Shown here one piece after another: positions 22,130-34,600 of a DNA stretch of 64,000 bases. The translations under genes and the position numbers were made by a program. Under the pieces are notes generated by a model. The model was not told where the DNA came from. It worked only from the letters and a program-made list of their open reading frames with translations, and did not search any database. Origin of the DNA: Anisodus tanguticus (lineage: Eukaryota; Streptophyta; Magnoliopsida; Solanales; Solanaceae); assembly GCA_034509755.1 (NCBI GenBank), contig CM067543.1, positions 58,398,653-58,462,652 on the forward strand, given 5' to 3'. Position 1 is the stretch's first letter. Every line of letters begins with the position of its first letter.

Positions 22130-23520
22130 GGGAGGAGGCCGAACGCTTAGACTGGATCTGAAGTCGAGGAATAATTGTCTAGGTAGTACTTTAGTGAATG
22201 TATCTGCATACTGATATGAAGAGGGCACATGCAATACCTTGACATGTCCGACAGCAACCTTCTCACGAACAAAGTGTATATCCATCTCAATGTGTTTGGT
22301 TCACTGATGCTGAACCGGATTGTGAGATAAATAAACAGCAGATATGTTATCACAATAGACTATAGACGCCTTACGCAAAGGACATTGATGCTTCAAAAGT
22401 AGATTTTGGAGCCAACAGATCTCAGCAACAACATTGACAACACCTCTGTACTCTGCTTCTGCACTCAAACGGGATAGTGTGGCCTGTCTCTTGGCAAATC
22501 ATGAAATTAAATTATCCCATAAGAATACACAATATCCGGAGGTGGAGCATCGCTTGTCCGAACAACCTACCCAATCTGTATTCGTATATGATAGTAACCT
22601 AGTAGGTGCATATGGGTATAGATGTAATCAATGATCAAGTGTGCCTTTAATGTATCAGATGATACGCTTAAGAGCAGTAAAATGAGGCTCCCTGGAGGCA
22701 TGCATAAACAAACACACCTGCTGAACAATATAAGAAATATCAGGCCTGGTGAAAGTGAGATATTGTAGTGGGCCTACAAGACTCCTGTAAAGTGTGGGGT
22801 CGGACACCGAATTACCATTAATAGTACTAAGTTTTGATTTAGTGTCAACTGGAGTGGACATAATCTTACAGTTTGCCATTTTAGCCATGTGTACTATCTC
22901 CTCTGCATACTTACGCTGACATAGAAACATAGAGTCTATAGATCTAGTAAATGATATCCCTAAAAAATAACTCAGCTTTTTCAAGTCGGTTATGGCAAAT
23001 TCGGTTTTAAGCAATGTAATTATCTCATTTTTCAACAAATCAGATGAGGCAGTAAGCACAATGTCATCCACATATAACAATAAATAAGCTATGTTGTTAC
23101 ATCGATGAAAAATGAATAGAGAGTTATCACACTACTACATACAAACCCAATCCTCATAAGATACTGTGCAAAAACGATCATACCATGCTCTAGGGGCCTA
23201 TTTCAAACCATAGAGTGACTTATGGAGACGACATACATACTGAGGGGCTGCTGGATGGACAAAGTCAGCGGTTGGTGCATGTAAACAGTTTCTTTTAAAT
23301 CCTCATGTAAAAATGCATTTTTCACATTAAATTAATGAATGTGCCAATGCTTACCCATAGCAATACTTAGAACGATGCGAATGGTAACAACTGGACTGAA
23401 TGTCTCACCATAATCAATACTCTTCTGTTGATTAGTGCCATTAGCCACAAGTCTCGCCTTATATCTCTTTAGGTCATCATTGTCTCTGAATTTGTGACAA
23501 AAAAGTCACATGCATCGGAT
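22130..23520 (-). pseudogene. Copia RT and RNase H remnant
   Basis: An open stretch at 23080-22655 contains LYVDDIVLT, LSYFLGISFTRS and TRPDISYIVQQVCLFMHA, which is the second half of Copia RT. RNase H pieces follow towards 22140 with the VYCDNIS and HFVREKV region. Frameshifts and stops separate the RT N-terminal part (about 23520-23090) and the RNase H parts. Confidence 0.82.
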
Positions 23521-23649
23521 CACATTCACCCCCTTCGGTCTGGGAACAAAATTTAAAGTATGTTGTTTTGTTAAAACATTAAATTTATCACACATGACCG
23601 CATTCCAATTAGGGTCTTGTTTGGCTAATTTTGGGCTTTTGGGAATCAG

Positions 23650-24290
23650 AGAGATGTTTTGTGTATATAGGTTAAATTGGACTTTGGGTTTGAAAATACC
23701 GTTTTGGGCACGAGTTTCCATATGGCGTGTGGGGGCAGTGGTAGTCTAGATTTTGGGTGGGTTTCAGATTGTGGATGTAGGTCCGAGATTTGGTGTGGTA
23801 GTGGGATTGGGATCTGGGAAGGTGCGACGATGGAGTAGTGATTTTTAGGATTGATGGTGGGTCCGTTGGTAGCATTGGTTTGGGTAAAATAAGGCGGGTG
23901 GTGGTGGACGCTGTAGGGTAGGATGTCGGTGGTGGTTTGGGACTGGAGGGGTGGTCTAGTGATGTGATTGTGGTGGTACAATTCGGGTTTCCGGTAGCGG
24001 GTGGGTGATGGGATGGTGGATCGATTGCAGCTTGGGGTGATAACACATTGGTGGGGATGATTTTCGATGGTGATACCGAGTCGACGAACCGACTGCCGGT
24101 GGTGGTAGAAGTCGGCGACAGTCGTGATAGAGAGGAAGGCAGAGAATGGGATGGTGATGGAGATGCAGATGTGCAATTTTTGATGGTGGCAGACTCGAAA
24201 GGACGAGGAGGGGAGACCACGACTCGACTGTCGGTGGTGGCAGTTGGTGCGTCTGCCACCGCCGGAACAATGGCCGCTTGACGGAATACT
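23650..24290 (-). pseudogene. Copia integrase-RT linker, hypervariable Pro/Ser/Thr-rich
   Basis: This 640-bp stretch is open in two overlapping minus frames, both rich in Pro, Ser, Thr and His. It occupies the position of the proline-rich linker between integrase and RT in the related elements (about 14300-14600 and 47390-47600), but shows no sequence similarity to them that I can see. The plus strand is correspondingly GT-rich. Confidence 0.55.
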
Positions 24291-24379
24291 TGTTATACAA
24301 GCGGTGATGGGTCTGAATCTTTAAGGAATTGATAATTAGTGACTCAAAATTTTTTAATGTTGTCAAACGGGAAAACATA

Positions 24380-25106
24380 CTAAACAAAGGTGACGTGACG
24401 AGAAATTATGATTTTGTCAGTGGAGAGCTCATCGCACAAGTACCCCATATGGTTTGACGGGAAACCTAGGAAGGCGCAGAGAGTATATCTGGGTGCCAAT
24501 TTGTGGGGGATCGTGGATGCCAGATTTAGATAACATAGACAACCGAAAATTCTAAGATGGTCATAGGTAGGGATCCGACGATCGAGAATTTCAGTGGGTG
24601 TCCTATTTTGAATCGCACGGGTAGGTAAAATGTTGAGAATGTGTTCTACCATTTTTAGTGCATATACCCAAAAGTAGGGGGAGAGACGCGTGAAAAAGGA
24701 GGGTACACATCATATTATTAATGGTTCGGAGAATTATTTCGGCTTTACCATTTTGAGGAGAGGTATATGGGCACGAGAAATGAAAAACCATGCCGTTAGC
24801 CGCACAAAATTTATGAAATAAGGAATTATTAAACTCACGACCATTATCACATTGAAATGATTATATATCTTTTTCAAATTGCGTTTTGACCAGTGTACAA
24901 AACTCAACAAATTTGGAGAACACTTGAGGTTTGAGCTTGAGTGGATAGACCCAAAGAAAGTGAGAGAAATCATCCAAAAATACCAGATAATATTTGTGGC
25001 CTAAGTTGCTAGTTATGGGAGATGTCCATAAATCAGCGTGAATAATATCAAATGGAGAGAAAGTAGTACTCATAGATGTCGTAAATGGTAGTCTAACGCA
25101 TTTCAC
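24380..25106 (-). pseudogene. Copia integrase remnant
   Basis: Minus-strand pieces give FDIIHADLWTSPI, YYLVFLDDFSHFLWVYPLKL and the CPYTSPQNGKAE and ILPTRAIQNRTP blocks of a Copia integrase core. A stop and a frameshift split it near 24860 and 24735. The HHCC domain and the upstream protease are not recognisable. Confidence 0.8.
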
Positions 25107-25753
25107 TCACTGTGGCCTGTATGTAATTGGTGCGAACATGTACGGGAGGCCCAACCCCCACTGATGCATCTGAACAGTGGGTTGATGGAAGGGTTACTGG
25201 TGGGCCCCATGTACTGGGCCACTAGTGGAAGGTGTTGGGCTTGTGCTTAAGGCCCAATGTCCATGTTGTTGCCAGGGGCAGTGGACTCGTGCAGGGGGCC
25301 CAACGCCCTCTGCCACCACTGCGCCGCTGGCCACTGCCATATCCGCGGTTGTGCTCGGTCATGACGGCTGTCGAAACGTGTAGGAGAGATAGCGAACGTA
25401 TATGGGCAGTATACGAGGTAGAAACAATCATATACGAGGTGTATAACGGCTTATGGAGAATGTATATGGACAATATATAGTGGCAAGGAGGGTAAACAAC
25501 CATATACAAAGTGTATATCGGCCTGTATATGCTATATACATATGGTATACAACTACTGGAGATACACAGAAGGAAAGAGGGTTGTATATCAGTAGTATAC
25601 CAAGGGTATACAAGGCTATTTTGCAAAATTGAAGGGTTGGGCCGCTGTATATCAGTGTATATCGGATGTATACCGGCAGTATACGATCGGTTCGGCGCCG
25701 GAAAAATAGAGGGATAGGCGGCCGAAATTAGGTCTTTGGTCTGGAAGGATTGT
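25107..25753 (-). other. Non-gag leader region of Copia 21946-25933, TATAC-rich
   Basis: It sits between the primer-binding site and integrase. The half next to the LTR (about 25380-25690) is packed with TATAC/GTATA motifs spaced roughly 10-40 bp apart. The other half encodes a short Gly/Arg-rich piece (HNRGYGSGQRRSGGRGRW) that could be the last relic of a gag tail. No UBN2-type gag homology is seen. Confidence 0.5.
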
Positions 25754-25767
25754 TGGCTCTGATACCA

Positions 25768-25933
25768 TGTAGAATTGTATTAATCTCCCTTGGGGAGCCT
25801 TTCTTATTAATATAATATATATAGTGTGTACAATGTGAAATTCTAATACAAAAGGGATTGTATAATTACCATAATTATACACCACTAATAATTACAAAAT
25901 AAATGATGAATATTCTACTAATATTCACTAATA
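25768..25933 (-). repeat. 5' LTR of Copia 21946-25933
   Basis: 166 bp, the same length as its partner, with scattered substitutions. In element orientation it ends CAATTCTACA directly before the initiator-Met-tRNA-type primer site. Confidence 0.9.
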
Positions 25934-25938
25934 CTAAG

Positions 25939-28218
25939 TTCACGTGAACTCATATATTAAATTATCGATTCTCCCATGATCACCATATGCTCGAGTTTCT
26001 AACATAATGAAAAGATTCAGAAAGAAAAATTGTTATTGAATATATACATATTATTAATTTAGAATATAATAATTTTAAAAGATTAGAATCAGGCATCAAT
26101 AAATTTCAAATTCGGGCTCTGCCTCTGATTCAGAGAGGGGGAGGGGGGCGAGGGGCATGGGTGCAGGTAAGGTATTATGGGTAGGAAGGAGACAATCTAT
26201 GTTAGAATGCCACACTTAAAAGGAGTTTATTTTTCCTACTCCCACCAAGAGAGTCATTTTTTATTATTATTTTAAAGATTTTGTTTCTCCTGGAAAAAAA
26301 ATTTATGATATTTTAATCAATCAAACATGAGAAAGTTAGAATTTTTTATTTTCATATCTGGTGATAAAAACTTACAGGAACCCGATTTATAAATACCAAA
26401 CTAATGTACTTTCCATGGTTAAGTAATAAATAGGGGTGAAAATGTGTACATTAATTAAACATAGTTAGATGATAAAAGAATGTGTACATTAATTGAAAAA
26501 CTCAATATATGATTGATGATTTGCCTACTACGTCTGTAGCAACTGTTTCACTTAATTTGTCAAGTCAAGGCATTTGAATGTATAAGTGGTTGAGGGTTGA
26601 CCACATGACTCATTTAGGCTGTCATGAAACTTAATTATTTTCAAAGCTAATTCGAGATTTTAGACTATTATTAACAACTAACAAATATAAACCAAGATCA
26701 ATTATTTGTCCTAACTACCTAATAAAAACTAGAATTCCATCTTAAACTAAAAATAAATAAGAAAAAAACAACCTGTAATCAAATATCAATATCCCTATTA
26801 GAGAAATCGTGAGAAAATTCAATCACCATAGCTTCTTTCGGGTGACTTTCAAATTTGATTTGTGTCACATATCTTTTTAACACCACCACAAAGTCCAACA
26901 ACCTCCGACTATAACACTCCAATCAATGTCTCCGCAACAAATCCCTTACACACCATCAGAGTTTAATAATTCTTTTCTTACTTTTTCTTCTCACAAGGTT
27001 ATTTCATACTTGTGAAAAGATCTCTGTCACATATTATAATTTGAGAATCTACTTATTTATTAGCCATCTATTATAGAGATGGCAAAAATCTTTGAAAGAA
27101 GCTTTAGGACTCCTAATATTCCTATGTACCAACAACCAAATATTCAATCTACTAATTAATTGGTCCTTTTAACACGCGATCAACAGTTACTTTTCGTCAA
27201 ATTTGTAAGTGACAGCTCTTTTAATTGTATTAAGTTATTAACCACTTTTAAAATGATCAACAGATTGAATAAATCAATTATTAGATATTAATAAATGAGG
27301 ATTTAACTTATGTGTGTGTGTGTGTGTATATATATATCTAGATTATTAATATATAAATTATAACATATGATAGATTAGCTTGTAATTACTTTATATAGGA
27401 GATCTAACCGTGTAAATATTTTCATTGTCAGCGTAAATACATAAAATATAAACTTAATAAATAAATTTAGACTTTTGGTGGTTGGGTTTCTATATGAAGG
27501 TAGGATAGAAACAAAATTAGTATAAAGAAGTGGCTTCTACAATGGAAGCTTCATGAAGTAACTTGGAAAAAGACTAAGTTATAGTATTAAATTATGGTAA
27601 AAAACTAGTATTCAGTTTGAAGATATCATAGAGCTCGTAGCTACCATGATCGTAAACACCCCGTTCATTCTTAAGCCCCTTAAGAGATAGGGGTGAGTTA
27701 GGAACTTACTTAATTTGAGTATTTATAATTTGGTAACAAAACATTACAAGTGCAAGACATGATTTTCAAGGATATATATGGTGGAGCTAGTTGTCGTGTA
27801 ATTGTGTGAAAATAAAGCACAATGCAAATAAACTAAAAAACACACTTGATTTTATGTAAAAAAATTACCATGATTCAAAGGTGTGTAAAAACCACGGCAC
27901 ACACCTTTGTGACATTTAAATTAACTATTCCATAAAACTATAAGCCAAATTCAAATTATACTTGTAATTTTATAAATTTATTCCTGAACACCTCACCCTA
28001 ACAATCATTTGATTATTGTTAATCCCTTCAAGATAACTTTAACTCGAAGAAATGTTTAATGAGCTTACCTAGTTCCATCCAGATTAATTGGATAAATGAA
28101 TTATAGAATGACTCTCTCTCTCTCTCAAACACACACACAAGAACATATATAGCCTCACGTGTGATAGTTCCTATAGATATTTATGTATTTAATTATATGA
28201 TTGGTACAACTTGGCTTC
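25939..28218. other. AT-rich intergenic region upstream of the bHLH gene
   Basis: No gene is seen. It contains a (TG)n(TA)n microsatellite at 27311-27338, an 11-bp inverted repeat at 27876-27886 and 27899-27909, and a (CT)n/(CA)n tract at 28112-28139. Confidence 0.45.
27311..27338 (+). repeat. (TG)n(TA)n microsatellite
   Basis: A compound dinucleotide repeat with TG units followed by TA units. It is likely polymorphic between individuals. Confidence 0.9.
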
Positions 28219-28466
28219 CACTATTAAAAAACTCTATTTTTTCACTTAATTTTCTATTGAAAAATGTGCCGTGACTATTTTTCATTAAATATCGGTGGAA
28301 AAAACCTATGTAGTAGTATTTTCACATGGAAAAATTGAGAAGTTTCTCAGTATTTTAGTGGTAATTTGTATCTCACCATGCATTTTCCCGGGAAAATTAT
28401 ATTTTGTAACATAAATTTTCCGCTAAATGTTGGTAGAAAAAACCTAAATTTCTATTTCTAGTAATG
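28219..28466. mobile_element. CACTA-type MITE in the bHLH promoter
   Basis: 248 bp beginning CACTATTAAAAAA and ending with the rough inverse of CATTACTAGAAATAG. The 3-bp sequence TTC flanks both sides (28216-28218 and 28467-28469), as CACTA elements require. Internal inverted segments such as GGTGGAAAAAACC and GGTAGAAAAAACC are present. Its end lies 40 bp upstream of the TATA box of the bHLH gene. Confidence 0.65.
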
Positions 28467-28506
28467 TTCGTTAAATAATATATTTGCCCCTACTGGTTTT
28501 GAAACC

Positions 28507-28514
28507 TATATAAG
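28507..28514 (+). promoter_or_regulatory. TATA box of the bHLH gene
   Basis: TATATAAG lies 96 bp upstream of the ATG at 28603. It is the only good core-promoter match in the proximal upstream region. Confidence 0.6.
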
Positions 28515-28602
28515 GAGAAAAAAGACAGCTACTTTCTCATGCCTATACCCTTTTAGCAAATACAGTATAGATTTTACTTTTAGAAAGCCAACAAGGAAAT
28601 TA

Positions 28603-31600
28603 ATGGCTTTAGAAACTGTTGTTTTCCAACAAGACCCGTTTAGCTATAAAAACAAAGATTTGTACAACTCTGGAATTCTTGATGATTATGCCTTTGGAAT
28701 TGAGAAAAACATTAATGAACAAAGTTCCAATATTGGATATTGGGATTCTCAATATTCATCACCGGAAGTTTGCACCGGCAACGGATTCTTGCCGGTGGAA
28801 TGCCCTCCGGGAGGAACTCCGGCAGCCACGTCACGTCGGCCTAAGAGAATTAGGCGGACCAAATGTTCTAAGAATAAAGAAGAGATAGAGAACCAAAGGA
28901 TGACTCACATTGCCGTCGAGAGAAATCGCCGCCGGCAAATGAACAATTATCTCGCCGTTCTCCGGTCACTAATACCACCTTCTTATGCTCAAAGGGTACT
29001 AATCTCTCTTCTCTCTATCTCTCTCATGCAAGTAACGACATGCATCCAGTGGAAGACATTATTATACGACTAACTGTATTAAAAATATTTACGCAATAGT
29101 TTTCTTGTTAGGTATTACAAATACAATTGTAGATAAATATTTTGATAATATGATAAAAATATGACTGACTTAAGATTAAAATTCATACTCCTCCGTCCCA
29201 ATTTGAGTGTATTATTTTTTCTTTTTGGTCTGTCTAAAAAAGAGTGTCTTTTTATATATTTAGTAAGTTTTTCAATTTCAATGCAAGTTTAAGACCACAA
29301 GATTTAAAAGACCCCACACATTTTTAATTTAAGACAACATGATTTAAAAGTTTCCATTTATTTATTAAACTTCGTGTCAAGTCAAACTAAAACAATAAAA
29401 TTGGAACGGAGGGAGTAGCTAATAAAAAAAATTATGCTATCAGTGTATATAATTAAATTCTTATTATATTTATGTATGTTTGAATATCATAATGATAATT
29501 ATTTGGATTTCTACTTTTATATCGATCCACTCAAGGTGCAAACGATTTTGTACATAATCAGCGCAAGTTAACCTGCTTAGAAGGTCATTTCTACTATTTT
29601 ACAAGTTATTTGTTTCATTGCTTATTGATAATTACCTTTAATTTTCTTTGAAGTGATGATATCTTAAAATGTTTTTACACTATCAGGATATAATAGCAAA
29701 TTATTTAGTTAAAAGAGTGTCATATACGTTGTTAGCTTGAAAAAAGTTTTACACTATACATGTAAGCAGACTCCTTAGCGCAACAGGTGAAGAATGATTG
29801 ATGGTATAAAAATTTCTTGTTAATGGTATATATAACTTAAGCTCATCTTAAAATTATTTCCCTACTTAGTAGTTGTACTCTCAATAATATTCATGACGAA
29901 ACTATTCGAGTAGTCTCCTATTCATGGAATAAAATTCTCTTAAATGTATGAGCTTATTTGTATATTTAATTTTAATTTGGTAGGTCATTGCTAATTTGTT
30001 ATGATTGTTAAAGAGTAATTCACAAATTGCCTAAAGACTAGGAAACATCCCGTGAGACAGCTTTAATTAATTGTACTTAACATGATTTGTGAATAATTGT
30101 TACATAAATTTAATTTTATTAGTTATTGCATAATTTGAACAGGGAGATCAAGCATCAATTGTTGGAGGTGCCATTAACTTTGTGAAAGAACTTGAACAGC
30201 TCCTCCAATTTTTGGAAGCTCATACTAATAAGCAAGTGAAACACCAACAACCAAATTCTTCACATCCATTATTCTCTAGCTTCTTTACCTTTCCTCAATA
30301 TTCAACCGGATACCGCAACGGCCACCCGATGGCTGCCCGAGACGGGGCAGCAGATGGCAGGGTGGCCATGGCCGATATCGAGGTGACAATGGCTGAAAGC
30401 CATGCCAATATTAAGGTGTTATCAAGAAAACAACCAAAACAACTATTGAAGATTGTCACTTGGCTCCATGCTATGTTTCTCACTGTGCTCCACCTTAATG
30501 TCACCACAGTGGATCATGTGGTGCTATACTCTTTCAGTGTCAAGGTCAGTATATGTACCATTTTTTCTTCCAAATACACAGTATATATTTGTCATGATAT
30601 ATAAGGTGAAAGTAGTGACAGAAGCAAGAATTTCATAACAAGTCAAATATGACAACCCATAAGAAATACTCTCTCCCCCAATTTATGTTGCATAACTCAA
30701 ATTTTGAGAGTCAAACAGTTTTTACCTTGAATTCAGACATGAAATCTTTAAGTTCTTTTTAAATGAAATTTACATATTTGGAAACTACGTAAAAAGTACA
30801 ATAAGTCACAAAAAATTGACAATTCAAAATATTTAAAAGAGTATATGAACAACTTACGATCAAAGAAAGACTTGTTTGAATCTCGAAATCTGAAAAATGT
30901 CACATAAATTCAGGCGGAGGGAGTGGAACAATAAACTACTTGTAGGAAAGTAATTCCTTGATTAATATTCTTCCCAATGGTACAATATATATACAATCAT
31001 CTTATGCTTGACTAATGAAAGACTAATCTATCTTACCTAAAATATAAGATATTAATTATAATTACATTAATTATAATTATATTACACTATCATTACAATT
31101 AATGAGGATGAGAGGTAATTATGGGATATCCCCATAATTACTCTAACAGTCCCCACAGTCTCTTACTGGAGGTTCTCGGATACTGAGACTGTCCCTGAAA
31201 TCATCAAAAAGTACGCATGGAAGACCTTTTGTGAAGATGTCAGCAATCTAATAACGGGACGGTACATGGAGAACACGGACTTGACCACGGGCAACTTTTT
31301 CTCGAACAAATAAGATATCCATTTCAATGTGTTTCGTGCGTTGATGCTGAACATGATTGCCTGATAAGTAGATCACACTCACATTGTCACAATAGACCAC
31401 TATTGTCCTTTCAATCGGATAATGGAGCTCCAGCAGTAGATTACAGAGCCAACATGATTCAGCAACAACATTAACCACCCCCTCGGTATTCTGCCTCGGC
31501 ACTTGACCGAGATAGTGTGGATTGACGTTTGGATGACCATGAAATGAGATTGTTACCCAAAAACACACAATAGCCGGAGGTGGAACGACGTGTGTCCGGG

Positions 31601-34600
31601 CAGCCACCCCAATCCACATCTGTGTAGGTAGAAAGACTCGAGATGAAGGATTTATACAGATGAAGTCTGAAATGGAGAGTACCCTTAACATACCGCATAA
31701 TTCTTTTGAGAGCCCCCATATGTTCTTCATTCGGATCATGCATGTGTAAACAAACTTGTTGAACCGCATAGGAAATATCTAATCTTGTAAAAGTCAGATA
31801 TTATAAGGCCCCTGCTAGGCTACAGTAATAGGTAGGATCGTTGTATGGAGTTCCGGCATCATTACTCAATTTCGCCTTTGTATCCACTGGAGTATGTGAG
31901 AGTTTGCAGGACGACATCCCTGCTTTGTCAATTATTTCTTCGGCATATTTCTTTTGACTAAGAAACATACCACATGTATATTGGGAGACAGCAATGCTAA
32001 TAAAATAATTTAACGGACCCATGTCATTCATTGCAAATTATGCTGCAAGAAGTGACATAATAGACTAGCGAAGTGAAATGGAGTATGTTGTGAGAATAAT
32101 ATCATCGACATACAAAAGGATATATGCAATGTCAGTGTCTTTCCGATAAATGGACAACGACTGATCGGACTTGCTGTGAGAGAATCCCAATTTTGAAACA
32201 AATCCTGCAAACCTGTTATACCATGCCCGATGAGCTTGTTTCAAACCATATAAGGATTTCTTCAACAGACAAATATGATATGGACATGTATAATCTCGGA
32301 AACCCAGTGCGATATATGTATATTGTCTCCTATAAGTTGCTATGCAAGAATGTATTTTTAACTTCTAACTGGTGAATGGTCCAAGATTTGGAAAGATCCA
32401 AACTAGAGAATAGTTCGGATAGTTGTTGGCTTAACCACCGGACTGAATGTTTCACACAATCTACCCTAACCTGCTGAGACCTGCCATCACCAACAAGACG
32501 AGCTTTGTATCTCGCAAAAAAAAAAACCATCAGAATTTTTCTTATGACAAAAAACCAACATAGACCGAATGATGTTCACATTAGACGGACGTGGTACCAA
32601 TTCCCACATCTTATTTGTAATAAGAGCATTAAATTCGTCTAACATGACAGCTTTCCAATTCGGATCGGATAAGGCAACTTTGAGATTTTTTTGTAGAGGT
32701 GATGGTTGAATAGAGGATAGTAGGTTAAAGTGACGTTTGGGCCAAAAACTCCTGTGCATGGCTTCGAGGCTGTTCCGTTATTGGTTGGGTAGTTTGGTTC
32801 TCGGGTATGTTATTAGACCGAGGGGTAGGATGTTGTCCTAAGTGACTAGGTGTAGCCGTTGCGGTATGAGGCTGGGCTCCGGGAATGGTTTGGGCTAAGG
32901 GTGTGGTTGTGGGATGCCCTACTTGGGATGAACCTCCACATAAACAGGACTGGGCCAAGACCAACGGTAACAAGGTTGTGGTCTCCGGTCCAGTCCCATT
33001 CAGTGGTTGGGCCAAAAGGTGTTGGGCTTATATTGGGTTGGTTCCACATTAATATGGTGGTGTAAAATGGGATGTATTCCATTCTCCAAAAAATCATATG
33101 AAGGTGAGGATGCCACATGAGACTTAGCAAACGGGAATTTAGACTCATCAAAAATCACATAACGACAGACAATTATTTTCCCATTCGTCAAATCATAACA
33201 TTTATATCCCCTATGATTTTGTGGGTATCCCAAAAACACAGGGAGTTGAACGAGCCTGAAACTTGTTAATGGAAGTAGATGGAAATAAAGGATAACACAA
33301 ACATCCAAACACCCTCAAATGTGTAAACGACGGAAAACGATGATATAACATTTGTGTAGGAGACACATTGGAGAGCAATTTACTAGGAAGAATGTTTAAA
33401 AGGTATGTAGCCATTTGAAGTGCATGGTGCCAAAACTTTGGTGGTGTGGAAGAGTGCACAAGAAGAGAGCGAATCATATTATTAATCGTTTGAATTTTTC
33501 TTTCGACTTTCCATTTTGTGGTGAGGTATGTGGACACGAAAGATGCAAAGACATCCAATTTTGGTGACAAAAATCATTAAAATGGGCATTTATGAATTTC
33601 CCCCTCCCCCATTGTCACATTGAAAACATTTAATGCTTTTGCCAATTTGAGTTTTGATAAAAACACAAAATTATTTTAAAATGGTATAGGTTTGCGATTT
33701 ATGTCCCCATAGAAAAGTCCACAAAAAAATTGAATAATCTCTAGAATGAGCATATAGTATTTACGACCTGCAGAACTCAAAACGGGTGATGTCCACAAAT
33801 CACAATGCACAATATCAAATGGCATATAAGTATGAGAATTAGAAGAGGCAAAAGGAAGCTTAACAGGTTTACCAAACACACAAGATTGACAAACAAAAGA
33901 GTCCAAAGGTTTATTACACAAAACCAAATTATTCTTCCTAAAATTATAAAAAATTTGTGCTCCTGAGTGTCCCAATCGATTGTACCATAGAGTAGGAGAA
34001 ATGACAGCAAAGGTTGATGGTTTATTCATGCTATTTTTGGAAATAGAGGCGATGGGATATAAGTCCCCCGTACTATTGTATCTCATAAGTGGCATCCCCG
34101 TCTGAAAATCCTTCACAGAAAAGCCAAACAAATCAAAATTTACAGAAACATTGTTGTTAATTGTAAAACGTCTAACAGAGATCAGGTTTTTAATTAGATT
34201 TGGTGTATATAAGACGTTTTCAAGTGTAAAGGTAGGGTGGAGAGGGTAGTGTTACCTGACCAATACCACGAATTGGAATTTTCTGCCCACTGCCAATATA
34301 AATATTTTTATTATTGCTCATATTACAATAAGATGAGAGATTACCTTGAGATGCTGTCATGTGCGACGTAGCCCCTGTGTCCATGTACCATGACTCATCG
34401 GGAACACTTAGATGCATATTATTCATGGCTTGCTTAATGTCCGTGGGTGCATAACCAACAGAAGATGGTGTCTGAGCCGCAAACGCATATTGTAGATGAG
34501 ATCCGAGAATACCGGGTAGGCGATTTGAAGAGGGAGGAGGTCGGGCCCATGATAAAGTTGGATATGGGCATGGTGGGGCAGCCCACTGTGGGGCCTAGGT

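Larger units (their letters stand above)
21946..25933 (-). mobile_element. Copia retrotransposon (gag-deficient) with both LTRs
   Basis: Two 166-bp LTRs bound the element, and CTAAG is duplicated exactly at 21941-21945 and 25934-25938. On the minus strand the primer-binding site (TGGTATCAGAGCCA, 25754-25767) follows the 5' LTR. Integrase, RT and RNase H remain, but gag and protease are essentially missing. Between the primer site and integrase there is about 660 bp with no gag homology. At only 3,988 bp and with broken frames it is non-autonomous. Confidence 0.92.

Noticed and set aside
25222..25626. Tyr/Ile/Ser-rich 134-codon minus ORF as a membrane protein gene
   Set aside because: It is a by-product of the TATAC motif array in the Copia leader.
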